IMG/VR virus record: IMGVR_UViG_3300028800_002330
Location: 1 to 24,240 of that record
DNA: 24,240 nt
From: a virus
Strand: one strand, 5' to 3'
Part shown: piece after piece, positions 1 through 9,246 of the stretch
Position numbering within the stretch: position 1 is the stretch's first letter
Layout: each line of letters begins with the position of its first letter
Notes under the pieces: model-generated
What the model saw: the letters and a program-made list of their open reading frames with translations, nothing else
Databases searched by the model: none
Told to the model about the DNA's origin: nothing
Program-made: the position numbers and the translations under genes

Positions 1-1821
1 GCCCAGATCGACGCTATGAAGCAGTCGAACCTCGACCCGGCTGTCTACCAACGCGAGTTGCTGCAGTTCGACACGGACAATGCCGCAGCGCTCGCCGCCT
101 CGGCCCAAAAATCCGCCACCGATCGCGCGCGCCAGAACGCGCAGACCTTATCCAACGTGGCAGGGCCGGTGGTTCGTAGCGCCATTCCCGGCTTCCAGGA
201 CGAGTTCGACCTTTCGAACAGTAGGGTGCTTGTCGATAAGCTTCTTGAAAACTCAGATGCCATGAAGCTTCTTGGCGTGACGATGGAGCAGGCCCGGCAG
301 GCCCAGGACGCGCTGACATCCGCAAAGGCAAGTTATCTCAATCCAGCGGAACGGGCGGAAACGGCGGACAGGCTCGAAATCGAGGCGATGCAGCATTTCA
401 CGGTCGCCGAACGGGCGCAGGATGCGGCGCGCCGCTCGCGTCTTGAGACCTCTGGCAAAGTGCTCACCGCCGCTGAGGTAGAGCGCGAGGCCCAAGCCGC
501 GTCAGCGAAGGTTTATGCCACCGCGACGCGCGAAATCGCATCCCAAACAATCGAACTCGACCGCAACACGAAATCCGCGCTTGCCACGGGCGACGCCTAT
601 CTGCAAAGCGCCGCCGCCGGCATGGTGGCGGAAGCGCGCGCGAAGGCCGTTGCCGAGGCCTTCCGAGACGGCGTCAATGTTGAAACGCGCACCCGCCAAT
701 TGCTCCGCGAAGAGATCGCGCAGGATTATGCGACAGGCGCCAAACAGGTCGACCAGCTCGGCCGCCATACCGACGCCCAAAGGAAGGTCAATGACGCGCT
801 CGCCAACGGCACGCTGGCCATCGGTGATGCCAACGAGCAGATGCAGATCGAAGTCGCGCTGGCGAACCTTCGCATCGCCAAGGCGTTGGCACTGTCGCAG
901 GGCTATACGGCAGAGGCGAACGCGCTGCAGAAAGTTATCGACAAGCTGCCGGCCGCCTATGCCAACGACAACGACGAGGCCCGGCGCAACCAAGCCCTCC
1001 GCACGCTGTCCAGCCAAAGCGATCAAGTCGACCTCGTTAAGCGCGAGCTTGCCTTGCAGGGCGAGAGCGCGAACGAGCGGGCCGTTGAATTGGCGCAGCT
1101 GCGCACCAAGCAGCAACTCTTGCAGCAAGGCATCGCTATCAATGGCACCGAAGGCAAGCAGATCATCGCCAATGCCGGGGAGATCGAGCGGCTCAATCAA
1201 CAACTCCAACTTGCCAATGCCTCGCGCGGCGAATTGGAAAGCACCTTCGACAGTGTCGCGAGCACTTGGTCCGATTTCATTGTGCAGGGAAAGTACGATT
1301 GGAACAGCTTCGCCCAGGCCGGTCTCAGCGCCGTCAAGGACATCGAGAGCGAGATCATCAAACTGGCGATGATCAATCCGCTAAAGAACATGCTGACCGG
1401 GTCCAATTTGCCGACTTGGGACAGCATGGGCGGCGTTCTCGGTTCTTTGTTCGGCGGCACGGCGGATGAGAGTGTGTCCGTGACCGGCACCAGGGGGCTT
1501 GTGCTGGCCGACGTTCATCATCTTGGCGGCATGATTGGGACGGCAAACGACAATCGCATGTTGCCTGTCAATGTCGTGCGCTTCGCACCGCGTGCGCATG
1601 ACGGCCTTTACCTCAAGCCGGATGAGCGCGTGATCGTCGCCCAGACGGGAGAGCGGGTGCTGAACCGCGATGAAACCCGCCGCTACAATGGTGGCAATGG
1701 CGGGCCACTGACCGTCAATCAATATATCCAGACGCCGAACCCGCGCGCCTTCCAAGCCAGCAAAGGGCAGGCGTTGACATCCTTGGTCCGCGGCATCCGC
1801 GCGGCAGCGGCGAGGATGTGA
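1..1821 (+). CDS. Phage tail tape measure protein, lambda-type (5' partial)
   Basis: The reading frame is open from the first base, so the true start lies upstream; 606 residues are visible. Tape measure proteins set tail length and help DNA pass through the envelope. Roughly residues 5-420 are Ala/Gln/Glu-rich and look like long helices, as expected for the rod. The C-terminal part resembles the lambda-family tape measure C-terminal domain: a helix with WSDFIVQGKYDWNSF, then a Gly-rich stretch with LGSLFGG, then a tail domain with HDGLYLKPDERVIVAQTGE followed by RVLNRDE. That last block is typical of alphaproteobacterial prophage tape measures. The gene ends 4 bases before the DUF2460 gene, in the usual order of this tail cassette. 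I am sure of the family; the full length is unknown. Confidence 0.9.
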   Translation, partial: AQIDAMKQSNLDPAVYQRELLQFDTDNAAALAASAQKSATDRARQNAQTLSNVAGPVVRSAIPGFQDEFDLSNSRVLVDKLLENSDAMKLLGVTMEQARQAQDALTSAKASYLNPAERAETADRLEIEAMQHFTVAERAQDAARRSRLETSGKVLTAAEVEREAQAASAKVYATATREIASQTIELDRNTKSALATGDAYLQSAAAGMVAEARAKAVAEAFRDGVNVETRTRQLLREEIAQDYATGAKQVDQLGRHTDAQRKVNDALANGTLAIGDANEQMQIEVALANLRIAKALALSQGYTAEANALQKVIDKLPAAYANDNDEARRNQALRTLSSQSDQVDLVKRELALQGESANERAVELAQLRTKQQLLQQGIAINGTEGKQIIANAGEIERLNQQLQLANASRGELESTFDSVASTWSDFIVQGKYDWNSFAQAGLSAVKDIESEIIKLAMINPLKNMLTGSNLPTWDSMGGVLGSLFGGTADESVSVTGTRGLVLADVHHLGGMIGTANDNRMLPVNVVRFAPRAHDGLYLKPDERVIVAQTGERVLNRDETRRYNGGNGGPLTVNQYIQTPNPRAFQASKGQALTSLVRGIRAAAARM

Positions 1822-1825
1822 GGCG

Positions 1826-2416
1826 ATGACGACACCCTTTATCAATGTCGCCTTTCCCGACGCCGTGGCTCGGGGCGCGACCGGCGGGCCGAGCTTTTTG
1901 ACCGACATCGTGACGTTGGGTTCCGGCGAAGAGCAGCGCAACGTCTGTTGGGAACAAGCCAAGTGCAAATTCAACATCGGCACCGGCATTCGCACCCGCG
2001 CCCAAATGGCGGCGGTCATTGCCCATTTCCGCGTCGCGATGGGGCGGGCCTATTCCTTCCCCTTCAAAGATTGGGCGGACTATGACGCGACGGACCAGCA
2101 AATGGTGTCATCCACCACGACGGTCTTTCAGCTGGTCAAGCGCTATAGCCTTGGCGGCGGCCAGCATGTGCGCACCATCACCAAGCCAGTCAACGGCAGC
2201 GTCGTTATCAAGGTCAACGGCTCGATCGTGACCCCGGCTTCCATCGACTATCTGACGGGACTGGTGACCTTCTCGGCGTCGCCGGCAGCGACGCCGACGG
2301 CGACATTTCAATTCAGCGTTCCGGTGCGCTTCGACATGGATCATTTGCCGATCCAGGTTGAAAACTACGACCAGCAAACAGTGTCACAGATCGACCTTGT
2401 CGAGGTGCCGGAATGA
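1826..2416 (+). CDS. DUF2460 phage distal tail protein (GTA gp12-like)
   Basis: This 196-residue protein matches the DUF2460 (TIGR02217) family, which corresponds to gp12 of Rhodobacter-type gene transfer agents and is thought to form part of the distal tail. Visible family traits are the N-terminal FPDAVARGATGGP segment, the block around residues 45-90 ending in FPFKDWADYDATDQ, and a Val/Ile-rich beta C-terminus with MDHLPIQVENYDQQ. The ATG lies 4 bases after the tape measure stop. The gene's last 4 bases (ATGA) overlap the start of the DUF2163 gene, which suggests translational coupling. Length is near the low end of the usual size for the family (about 200 residues). Confidence 0.9.
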   Translation: MTTPFINVAFPDAVARGATGGPSFLTDIVTLGSGEEQRNVCWEQAKCKFNIGTGIRTRAQMAAVIAHFRVAMGRAYSFPFKDWADYDATDQQMVSSTTTVFQLVKRYSLGGGQHVRTITKPVNGSVVIKVNGSIVTPASIDYLTGLVTFSASPAATPTATFQFSVPVRFDMDHLPIQVENYDQQTVSQIDLVEVPE

Positions 2417-3306
2417 AGACGCTCGACGCGGGGTTTGCCGCGCATATCGATCAAGTCGTCACCACGCTTTGCTGGTGCTGGAAACTTACCCGCAAAGATG
2501 GTGTCGTGCGGGGCTTCACAGATCACGATGTCGACGTGCCCGTTGGCGGCGTGACATACGCGGCGGCAAGCGGTTTCTCGGCCTCGCAAATCCAATCCGG
2601 TATCGGCCTTGCCGTCGACAATCTCGACGTGGCTGGGGCGCTGAGTGCCGACAATCTGACCGACGCTGATCTTTCGGCCGGTGTCTATGACGGTGCAGAC
2701 ATCGAGATTTGGCGCGTGAATTGGGCCAATCCGACCCAGCGCGTGATGATGCGCAAGGGCACGATCGGCGAGGTCAAGCGCGGTAAGGTGGCGTTTCAGG
2801 CCGAAGTGCGCGGCATGGCCCAAAAACTCACCGCCACGGTGGGGCGCGCCTATGCCTATGACTGCGACGCCGATGTGGGCGACAGCCGGTGCGGGATCAA
2901 CTGCAATCTGCCGGCCTATAAGGGTGCCGGGACCATCACCAGTGTGCTCGATGCTAGGCGCTTCTCGGCGTCTGGCCTTTCGGCGTTTGCGGATACGTGG
3001 TTCACGGGCGGCAAGCTGACCTGGGTCACGGGCGCCAATGCCGGTCTTTCCATGGAGGTCAAGCGCTACAGCAAGGGCGCTTCGGCTGGCGTCTTCGCGC
3101 TGTGGCAACCGATGCCGCAAGACGTCGAGGCCGGGGACACCTTCACCGTCACGGTGGGCTGCGACAAGACCTTCGCCACCTGCAAAGCCAAATTCGCCAA
3201 CGCGGCCAATTTCCGGGGTTTTCCCTACATCCCTGGCAACGACACCTCGATCAGCTATCCCAGCTCGACGCAGGCGCTCGATGGAGGCTCGCGCTATGGC
3301 AACTGA
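2413..3306 (+). CDS. DUF2163 phage tail hub protein (GTA gp13-like)
   Basis: This 297-residue protein belongs to the DUF2163 / BR0599 family (TIGR02218), the gp13 equivalent of gene transfer agents; the homologous structural protein is part of the tail hub. Diagnostic cysteine-containing blocks are visible: YDCDADVGDSRCGIN near residues 150-165 and GCDKTFATCKAKFANAANFRG near 250, followed by FPYIPGND. The four cysteines in these blocks could bind a metal cluster, as has been proposed for GTA hub proteins. Its start overlaps the previous stop by 4 bases and its end overlaps the NlpC/P60 gene by 11 bases. Size and order are standard for the cassette. Confidence 0.9.
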   Translation: MKTLDAGFAAHIDQVVTTLCWCWKLTRKDGVVRGFTDHDVDVPVGGVTYAAASGFSASQIQSGIGLAVDNLDVAGALSADNLTDADLSAGVYDGADIEIWRVNWANPTQRVMMRKGTIGEVKRGKVAFQAEVRGMAQKLTATVGRAYAYDCDADVGDSRCGINCNLPAYKGAGTITSVLDARRFSASGLSAFADTWFTGGKLTWVTGANAGLSMEVKRYSKGASAGVFALWQPMPQDVEAGDTFTVTVGCDKTFATCKAKFANAANFRGFPYIPGNDTSISYPSSTQALDGGSRYGN

Positions 3307-3748
3307 TCCTGTCGTCCTGGTCACCGCCGCGCGCGGTTGGATCGGCACGCCCTACATCCACCAAGCCAGCCTGAAGGGCATCGGCTGCGACTGCCTGGGC
3401 CTTCTGCGCGGCGTCTGGCGCGAAGAAGTCGGGCCGGAGCCCGAAGCCTTGCCGCCCTATTCGCCGGATTGGGCAGAGGCCACAGGGCGCGAGACGATGT
3501 ATGAAACGCTGGCGCGTTACTTACGCGAAATTCCCGTCGATCCAATCCGCTCGGGCGCCGAAGCCAATCCCGGCACCATCGTGCTCTTTCGCATGATCCA
3601 AGACGGCCCCGCCAAACATTGCGGCATCCTCGCGAAAAAGGACGGCGTGTCGAGCCTTATTCACGCCCGCCAGAACAAGCGGGTCAGCGAAGAGCCTTTC
3701 ACGATGACCTGGCGCCGCAAGGTGGCCTTTGCGTTTGAGGTGCCCTAA
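3296..3748 (+). CDS. NlpC/P60 family tail-associated cysteine peptidase (GTA gp14-like)
   Basis: This 150-residue protein is a phage NlpC/P60 peptidase (TIGR02219 type), expected to cut peptidoglycan peptides at the tail tip during DNA entry. The catalytic Cys33 sits in GCDCLGLLRG, the catalytic His108 in KHCGIL, and His123 in IHARQ is a likely third catalytic residue. I chose ATG 3296 because GGAGG lies 8 bases upstream at 3283-3287. An in-frame ATG at 3281 overlaps that site and would add five residues. The longer open frame back to 3038 is only the shadow of the DUF2163 gene. The stop TAA shares its last base with the ATG of the next gene. Confidence 0.9.
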   Translation: MATDPVVLVTAARGWIGTPYIHQASLKGIGCDCLGLLRGVWREEVGPEPEALPPYSPDWAEATGRETMYETLARYLREIPVDPIRSGAEANPGTIVLFRMIQDGPAKHCGILAKKDGVSSLIHARQNKRVSEEPFTMTWRRKVAFAFEVP

Positions 3749-6700
3749 TGGCCTCGCTCGTTCTGTCTATCGCCGGTTCCTGGATTGGTGGCCAAATCGG
3801 GGGCACCGTCCTTGGCATGACTGCCGCATCGATCGGCGCCACCGTGGGCAGCGCCGTCGGCGGCATTGTCGACAGCTATTTGCTGTCTTCGATGCAGCAT
3901 TCGACCGGCCCGCGCCTGACCGATGTTTCGATCCAGACATCAACAGAAGGTGCCGCGATCCCGCGTGTCGACGGCTATTGCCGCATCTCGGGTAATGTCA
4001 TCTGGGCGACGCGGTTCAAGGAAAAGGAATCGACCACCGGCGGCAAGGGCTTCGGCGGGCCAGAAGTCACCAACTACAGCTATTCGATTTCCGTCGCGGT
4101 TGGGCTCTGCGAGGGCGTGGTGCCGAAGCTTGGGCGCATCTGGGCCGACGGCAATTTGCTCGATGTCTCGACCTGCACGATCCGCTTTTATCACGGCACC
4201 GACAGCCAAACAGCAGATCCTTTGATCGAGGAAATCGAAGGCGCCGGCAACACGCCAGCCTATCGCGGCCTCTGCTATCTCGTCTTCGAGGACCTCGAAT
4301 TGACGGCATTCGGCAACCGCATTCCACAGTTTCAGGTGGAATTGGTGCGCTCGATTTCGTCGTCGCACGTCGACTCGCTCGAATATCTTTTGCCGTCCGT
4401 CAATCTGATCCCCGGCGCCGGCGAGTTTGTCTATGCCCCGGTGGCGGTGACGGAAGATGACCGGGCCGGAACCACGACCCAGCTCAATGCCAACAACACC
4501 GCAGGCGTCGCCGATTACACAGCGTCGGTCGATGAGTTGCAGGCGCTCGTCCCCAATCTGAAGGCGGTCAGCCTTGTGGTGGGGTGGTTCGGGACCGATC
4601 TGCGCGCCGGTAATTGCACGGTGCGCCCCGGCGTGGAGCAAGTGGTGCGCAACACCTATCCCGAAAATTGGACGGTCAACGGCGTGGCGCGGGCGAATGC
4701 TTATCTCGTCAGCTTGCGTGACGATAGACCGGCCTATGGTGGCACGCCCACGGATGAATGTGTGGTCGCAGCGATCGCCGACCTTAAGTCGCGCGGCCTC
4801 AAAATCACCTTCTATCCCTTCATCCTCATGGATGTGCCCGCAGGCAATAGCTTGCCCAATCCCTATTCGAACAATGCGGCCACGGCGGGCCAAGCGGCCT
4901 ATCCCTGGCGCGGGCGGATCACGGTCAGCCCGGCGCCGGGCTATACCGGAACGGTCGACAAAACGTCAGCCGGAGCCACCCAGATCACGGCTTTCTTTGG
5001 CACGGCCGCAGCTTCGAATTTCGCTGTCAGCGGCACCACGGTCAGCTGGACGGGCGGCAGCGATTGGGGCTATCGCCGCATGATCTTGCATTATGCCAAG
5101 TTGTGCGTGGCCGCAGGGGGCGTGGATGCCTTTCTGATCGGATCGGAATTGCGCGGGCTTACCCAATCGCGCAGCGCGGCCGCCACCTATCCCGCCGTGG
5201 CCGCCCTGAAGCAACTCGCCGCCGACGTGAAAGCGATTGTCGGGTCGACGTGCAAAGTCGGCTATGCGGCGGACTGGTCTGAGTACAACAATCACCAGAC
5301 GGGCGACGCCGCCAGCGCGGTGCAATTCAACCTCGATCCGCTGTGGTCGGATTCGAGCATCGATTTTATCGGTATCGACAACTACATGCCGCTGGCCGAT
5401 TGGCGCGACGGCATCGCCCATCTCGACTATGACAGCGTGAACGGCCCGACATCGCCGCGCGATCGCGACTATCTCCAGCGCAATATCCGGGGCGGCGAGG
5501 ATTACGACTGGTACTATGCCTCGCAAGCCGCGCGTGATGCCCAAACCCGCACGGCGATTGCCGACGCGACCTATAGCAAGCCGTGGGTCTGGCGCGCCAA
5601 GGACATCTGGAATTGGTGGAGCAATTTCCACTACGACCGTGTCAGCGGCACGGAATCGGGATCGCATACGGCCTGGGTGCCGCAATCCAAGCCCATCCGC
5701 TTTACCGAGCTGGGATGCCCGGCCGTCGACAAAGGCGCCAACGAGCCCAACGTCTTCTATGATCCGAAATCGTCGGAAAGCGCTTTGCCGTATTATTCCA
5801 ACGGTCAGCGCGACGACCTGATGCAGCGTGCCTTCCTCGAAGCGCACCTGAATTTCTGGGCTTCCCCGACCAATAATCCAACATCGACTGTCTATAGCGG
5901 CACGATGGTGGACACGGCGACGATTGCCGCATGGTGCTGGGATGCCCGCCCGTTCCCGTTTTTCCCGTTGCGCTCCGATTTGTGGGGCGACACGCCTAAC
6001 TACGAGCTTGGCCATTGGCTGAATGGACGTGTCGGCTGTATTTTGCTGTCCGACCTCGTGGCGGAAATCTGCGACGAGTCTAAATTCTTCGCCTATGACG
6101 TTTCGGATTTGGCTGGGCTGGTGACCGGCTTCGTGCGCAATACGCCCATGAGCGCGCGCGATCAGCTCACGCCTTTGATGGCCGTGTATTTTTTCGATGG
6201 GGTCGAGACCCAGGGGCAAATCCGCTTCCTGATGCGGGGCAGGCCGGTGGCGCCTGCGATCAATGCGGGCGACTTTGTCATCGACCCGGACGGCAATCCC
6301 GACGACGCCTACAACTTCGCTCGCGCCCAAGACGACGATCTGCCGGTGACCTCCCGCATTACCTATATCGACGCCGGTAATAGCTATCAGAACAGCACCT
6401 ATACGGCGAAGCGCCTGGTCGGCAATTCCAACAAGGTGATGGACAATAGCGTGCCGCTGGTGATGGACCGCTCGCAGGCGGTGGGTGTCGGCGATCGGCT
6501 GTTGCAAGAAACCTGGATCACGCGCGAGACGGGCACCTTTGCGCTGGCACCACGCCATCTCGCATACGATCCCGGCGATGATCTGCAGGTGACCGCCGGC
6601 GGTCGTTTGCGGCGGGTGCGGATCAGCCAAATCGACGACACGACATCGCGGGCGATCCAATCGGTGCTGACCGATCCGTCGATCTATGAGGATTTGACCG

Positions 6701-7710
6701 GCCCCGCGCGACTATCCGGCGGCGCCGGCGTGACGCCCGCAGCACCGGGGCGCGCGCTCGCGGTCTTCATGGATATTCCGGCCCTGACGGATACCGATTT
6801 TGCCCGCGCCTGGGCACCCCACATCGCCGTCTATGCCGATCCCTGGCCGGGCAAACTCTATGTGCTGAAAAGCGCCACGGACTCGAACTACCAGCTCGAC
6901 ACCACGATCACCAAGGCGTCGCGCGTCGGCACGACGATGTACGACTTATATTCGGGTCCGACGGCTCGCTGGGACCGCATAAACAGTCTTTATGTCCAGC
7001 TCTACAGTGGGACGTTGTCTTCCGTCGACGAGATTACGGTGTTGAACGGGGCGAATGCGATCGCCGTTCAAAATGCTGATGGTGGGTGGGAAGTTCTGCA
7101 ATTCGCGAACGCGGCGCTGGTCGGCGACAGGCAGTACCTTCTTAGCAAGCTCCTTCGCGGACAGATGGGCAGCGAAGGCGAGATGCGCTCGCCCGTTGCG
7201 GCAGGCGCGCGCGTTGTCGTTATCGACGACACGCTCACGCAGGCTTCTCTCGCCCAATCCCAAATTAGCTTTCCGTTCTCTTGGATGTGGGGCCCATCGG
7301 GGAAGCCCTTATCGGATAGCTCGTATCAGAAGACGACCTACCAATTCAGAGGTATCGGACTTCGTCCGTACGCGCCATGTCACGTCCGTTTTTCCTGGAA
7401 CGGGACAGCCAATCTCACGATCTCGTGGAAGCGACGGGACCGCAATCCGGCATCTGACAGCTGGGACCAAGCCGAAATTCCGCTAACAGAATCCAATGAA
7501 GCCTACGATTTCGAAATCCTGAATGGGACTGGCACGGCAGTTGTCCGCACTTTCACGTCGCTGTCCTCTGCAACAGCGGTCTATAGCGCCACACAGCAAA
7601 CGACGGATTTCGGCGGCACCATCCCAAACCCTCTCATTGTGAAAGTCTACCAGCTCTCGCCCGTGTTCGGGCGAGGGCAGGGCGTTCGCGAATCTCTCTG
7701 GACGAGGTGA
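3748..7710 (+). CDS. Giant TIM-barrel tail host-specificity protein (GTA gp15 / Rcc01698-like)
   Basis: This 1320-residue protein matches the alphaproteobacterial megatron tail protein that forms the tail tip and carries host-recognition domains. The N-terminus has a glycine-zipper hydrophobic segment (residues 1-45), then a conserved block (about 50-200) seen in phage tip proteins. A GTA TIM-barrel-like domain spans about 230-730, with ITFYPFILMDVPAG near 352, GIDNYMPLADWRDG near 539 and FTELGCPAVDKGANEPN near 653. A phage-tail_3-like region follows (about 740-1000) with YELGHWLNGR. The last 130 residues look like a beta-sandwich (FSWNGTANLTISWKRRDR), probably fibronectin-III-like. Codon third positions look more AT-rich in the last 700 bases, as if the tip had been exchanged; this is an impression, not a computed value. 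Confidence 0.92.
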   Translation: MASLVLSIAGSWIGGQIGGTVLGMTAASIGATVGSAVGGIVDSYLLSSMQHSTGPRLTDVSIQTSTEGAAIPRVDGYCRISGNVIWATRFKEKESTTGGKGFGGPEVTNYSYSISVAVGLCEGVVPKLGRIWADGNLLDVSTCTIRFYHGTDSQTADPLIEEIEGAGNTPAYRGLCYLVFEDLELTAFGNRIPQFQVELVRSISSSHVDSLEYLLPSVNLIPGAGEFVYAPVAVTEDDRAGTTTQLNANNTAGVADYTASVDELQALVPNLKAVSLVVGWFGTDLRAGNCTVRPGVEQVVRNTYPENWTVNGVARANAYLVSLRDDRPAYGGTPTDECVVAAIADLKSRGLKITFYPFILMDVPAGNSLPNPYSNNAATAGQAAYPWRGRITVSPAPGYTGTVDKTSAGATQITAFFGTAAASNFAVSGTTVSWTGGSDWGYRRMILHYAKLCVAAGGVDAFLIGSELRGLTQSRSAAATYPAVAALKQLAADVKAIVGSTCKVGYAADWSEYNNHQTGDAASAVQFNLDPLWSDSSIDFIGIDNYMPLADWRDGIAHLDYDSVNGPTSPRDRDYLQRNIRGGEDYDWYYASQAARDAQTRTAIADATYSKPWVWRAKDIWNWWSNFHYDRVSGTESGSHTAWVPQSKPIRFTELGCPAVDKGANEPNVFYDPKSSESALPYYSNGQRDDLMQRAFLEAHLNFWASPTNNPTSTVYSGTMVDTATIAAWCWDARPFPFFPLRSDLWGDTPNYELGHWLNGRVGCILLSDLVAEICDESKFFAYDVSDLAGLVTGFVRNTPMSARDQLTPLMAVYFFDGVETQGQIRFLMRGRPVAPAINAGDFVIDPDGNPDDAYNFARAQDDDLPVTSRITYIDAGNSYQNSTYTAKRLVGNSNKVMDNSVPLVMDRSQAVGVGDRLLQETWITRETGTFALAPRHLAYDPGDDLQVTAGGRLRRVRISQIDDTTSRAIQSVLTDPSIYEDLTGPARLSGGAGVTPAAPGRALAVFMDIPALTDTDFARAWAPHIAVYADPWPGKLYVLKSATDSNYQLDTTITKASRVGTTMYDLYSGPTARWDRINSLYVQLYSGTLSSVDEITVLNGANAIAVQNADGGWEVLQFANAALVGDRQYLLSKLLRGQMGSEGEMRSPVAAGARVVVIDDTLTQASLAQSQISFPFSWMWGPSGKPLSDSSYQKTTYQFRGIGLRPYAPCHVRFSWNGTANLTISWKRRDRNPASDSWDQAEIPLTESNEAYDFEILNGTGTAVVRTFTSLSSATAVYSATQQTTDFGGTIPNPLIVKVYQLSPVFGRGQGVRESLWTR

Positions 7711-7713
7711 ACC

Positions 7714-8760
7714 ATGGGTTCCGTCACACCGCGCCTTGCGCTGTCGCAGCTTCAACAGGCGCAATCGCAGAAGCACGTCACCGTCAACGATGATCTTATC
7801 GAGATCGATGCCCTCACCGATCTCTATTTGCTTGGGCAATTTGTCAACACGCCGCCCAGTTCTCCCGTCGACGGGGATACTTATGTGGTAGGAGGCGTCC
7901 CTACTGGCGCCTGGGTCGGCTACGCCTACAAGGTAGCCTATTGTATGGACGGTGCATGGCGGTTCTTCGCGCCGTTCAATGGGCTGAGAGCCTACCTCGC
8001 CAGCAACGGGGCATCGCTGGTGTACGTGAATGGCGCCTGGTTGGGCGACATGCTGTTGCCCGGCAAGCTAGGTGTCGGTGGCGCGATACCGGACAGCAAC
8101 AATCCGGTTTCGATGAACATTTCGAGCATGCTGCTCTCGAATGGAAGTGGCACACTGAATGTCACGCTCAGCAAACAGGCATCGGCCAACGATGCGCGTT
8201 TCACCTTCCAGACGAACTTTAGTACGCGCGCACTGTTCGGCCTCCTGGGCGATGACAACTTTACGGTCAAGACCTCGCCAGACGGCTCGACTTTCAAAAT
8301 CGGCTTTGTGGTGAGCAAGGATACGGGAGCGGTCGACCACACTCAGGGTGCAAAGTTCGAGGCGGTCACCAATTACGACAACTACGTTGCCGCAAATGCT
8401 TGGACCAAGGTGGCGTTCAACAGCACCAATCATAACGACCAGAACGCCTTCAATGCGACAAACAATAGATTTGTCGCGCCAATCGCTGGCTATTATCTCA
8501 TTGGCATGAAATGGCGGTTCAAGGCCAATTCCACCGTGCCAGCCTCCATCCAAGGGGCGGTATACAAGAATGGTGCAGCCTTGACACAGACGGCCGTTGA
8601 ATCGTGGGGGACCGTCGTCACGCTCCGAACACGGGTCGAAACCCAAACCGTGCTGAAGCTCGTCGCCAACGACTACATCGAAGTCTTCGCCTTTATGGAA
8701 ACCAACGATGGCTACGTCGCGTCGGCCGACTCGGTCTTCTACGGCGCGCGCATCGCGTAA
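7714..8760 (+). CDS. DUF2793 tail protein with C-terminal C1q-like receptor-binding tip
   Basis: This 348-residue protein begins with a DUF2793 domain (about residues 1-110), recognisable from TPRLALSQLQQAQSQKHVTVN, SSPVDGDTYVV and GAWRFFAPFNG. DUF2793 proteins follow the megatron gene in many alphaproteobacterial prophages. The middle (about 110-225) is Ser/Asn/Gly-rich beta sequence. The last 120 residues (about 229-348) look like a C1q/TNF-type jelly roll: AWTKVAFNST, then FVAPIAGYYLIGMKWRF, then a final YIEVFAFMETND. C1q-like tips bind receptors in other phage fibres, so the likely job here is host recognition; that is inference. The ATG follows the previous stop by 3 bases, with GAGGTGA just upstream overlapping it. 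Confidence 0.82.
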   Translation: MGSVTPRLALSQLQQAQSQKHVTVNDDLIEIDALTDLYLLGQFVNTPPSSPVDGDTYVVGGVPTGAWVGYAYKVAYCMDGAWRFFAPFNGLRAYLASNGASLVYVNGAWLGDMLLPGKLGVGGAIPDSNNPVSMNISSMLLSNGSGTLNVTLSKQASANDARFTFQTNFSTRALFGLLGDDNFTVKTSPDGSTFKIGFVVSKDTGAVDHTQGAKFEAVTNYDNYVAANAWTKVAFNSTNHNDQNAFNATNNRFVAPIAGYYLIGMKWRFKANSTVPASIQGAVYKNGAALTQTAVESWGTVVTLRTRVETQTVLKLVANDYIEVFAFMETNDGYVASADSVFYGARIA

Positions 8761-8781
8761 GAAAAACCCAGGGAGGACTAC

Positions 8782-9243
8782 ATGGCCAACTACTGCGGCC
8801 CCATTGCCGGGGTTTCGTGGGATGCGGCGCGCTGGCCGAATTTCACGCCGGCGGAGATCGCTTGCCGATGCTGCGGCGAAGTCTATCTCGACCCCGAGGC
8901 CCTCGATGCGCTGCAAAAGTTGCGCGGGCTTATCGGCGGTCCCTTACGGATCAGCAGCGGCCATCGCTGCGAGCGGCGCAATCGCCAAGTCGGCGGAGCG
9001 ACGCATTCGGTTCATCGGCTACTCGCCTTTGACATTGAGCTGGGAGTGTATGCGCGGGGGAGCGTTTTGGCGCTCGCGCGTGATGCAGGGTTTCGGCGGT
9101 TCGGTCTGATGCTGTCGGCAATCCATGTCGATACCCATCCGGTCGATAGCGCGCACGCCGTGATGTGGACCTACGGCCCCAAAAGTTGCGCGGCTTGGGC
9201 CGGTTTGTACCCAAAAGGAACGCCGGACATCGGCGGGGCGTGA
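8782..9243 (+). CDS. Peptidase M15 (D-Ala-D-Ala carboxypeptidase-like) endolysin
   Basis: This 153-residue protein resembles the M15_3 zinc peptidases that serve as endolysins in many alphaproteobacterial prophages, cutting peptide crosslinks in the wall. Key residues visible are His61 in SSGHRCERRN, the metal-binding block with Ser76, His78 and Asp84 (SVHRLLAFD), and His115 in IHVD. The block is one residue shorter than the textbook SxHxxGxAxD pattern. There is no signal peptide, so export would need a holin. A strong ribosome site (GGGAGGA) precedes the ATG. The gene is first in the lysis set and ends 3 bases before the membrane protein gene. Confidence 0.88.
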   Translation: MANYCGPIAGVSWDAARWPNFTPAEIACRCCGEVYLDPEALDALQKLRGLIGGPLRISSGHRCERRNRQVGGATHSVHRLLAFDIELGVYARGSVLALARDAGFRRFGLMLSAIHVDTHPVDSAHAVMWTYGPKSCAAWAGLYPKGTPDIGGA

Positions 9244-9246
9244 GAC

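Noticed and set aside
502-1372. Long frames on both strands inside the tape measure gene
   Set aside because: They are shadows; their Arg/Pro/Ser-rich or Leu/Gly/Val-rich products lack ribosome sites and family traits.
2365-3348. 327-residue minus-strand frame
   Set aside because: It is antisense to the DUF2163 gene, and the plus-strand protein has clear family motifs.
4966-6660. 564-residue open frame on the minus strand
   Set aside because: It lies wholly antisense to the TIM-barrel tail gene and has an Arg/His/Ile-rich composition typical of shadows of GC-rich genes.
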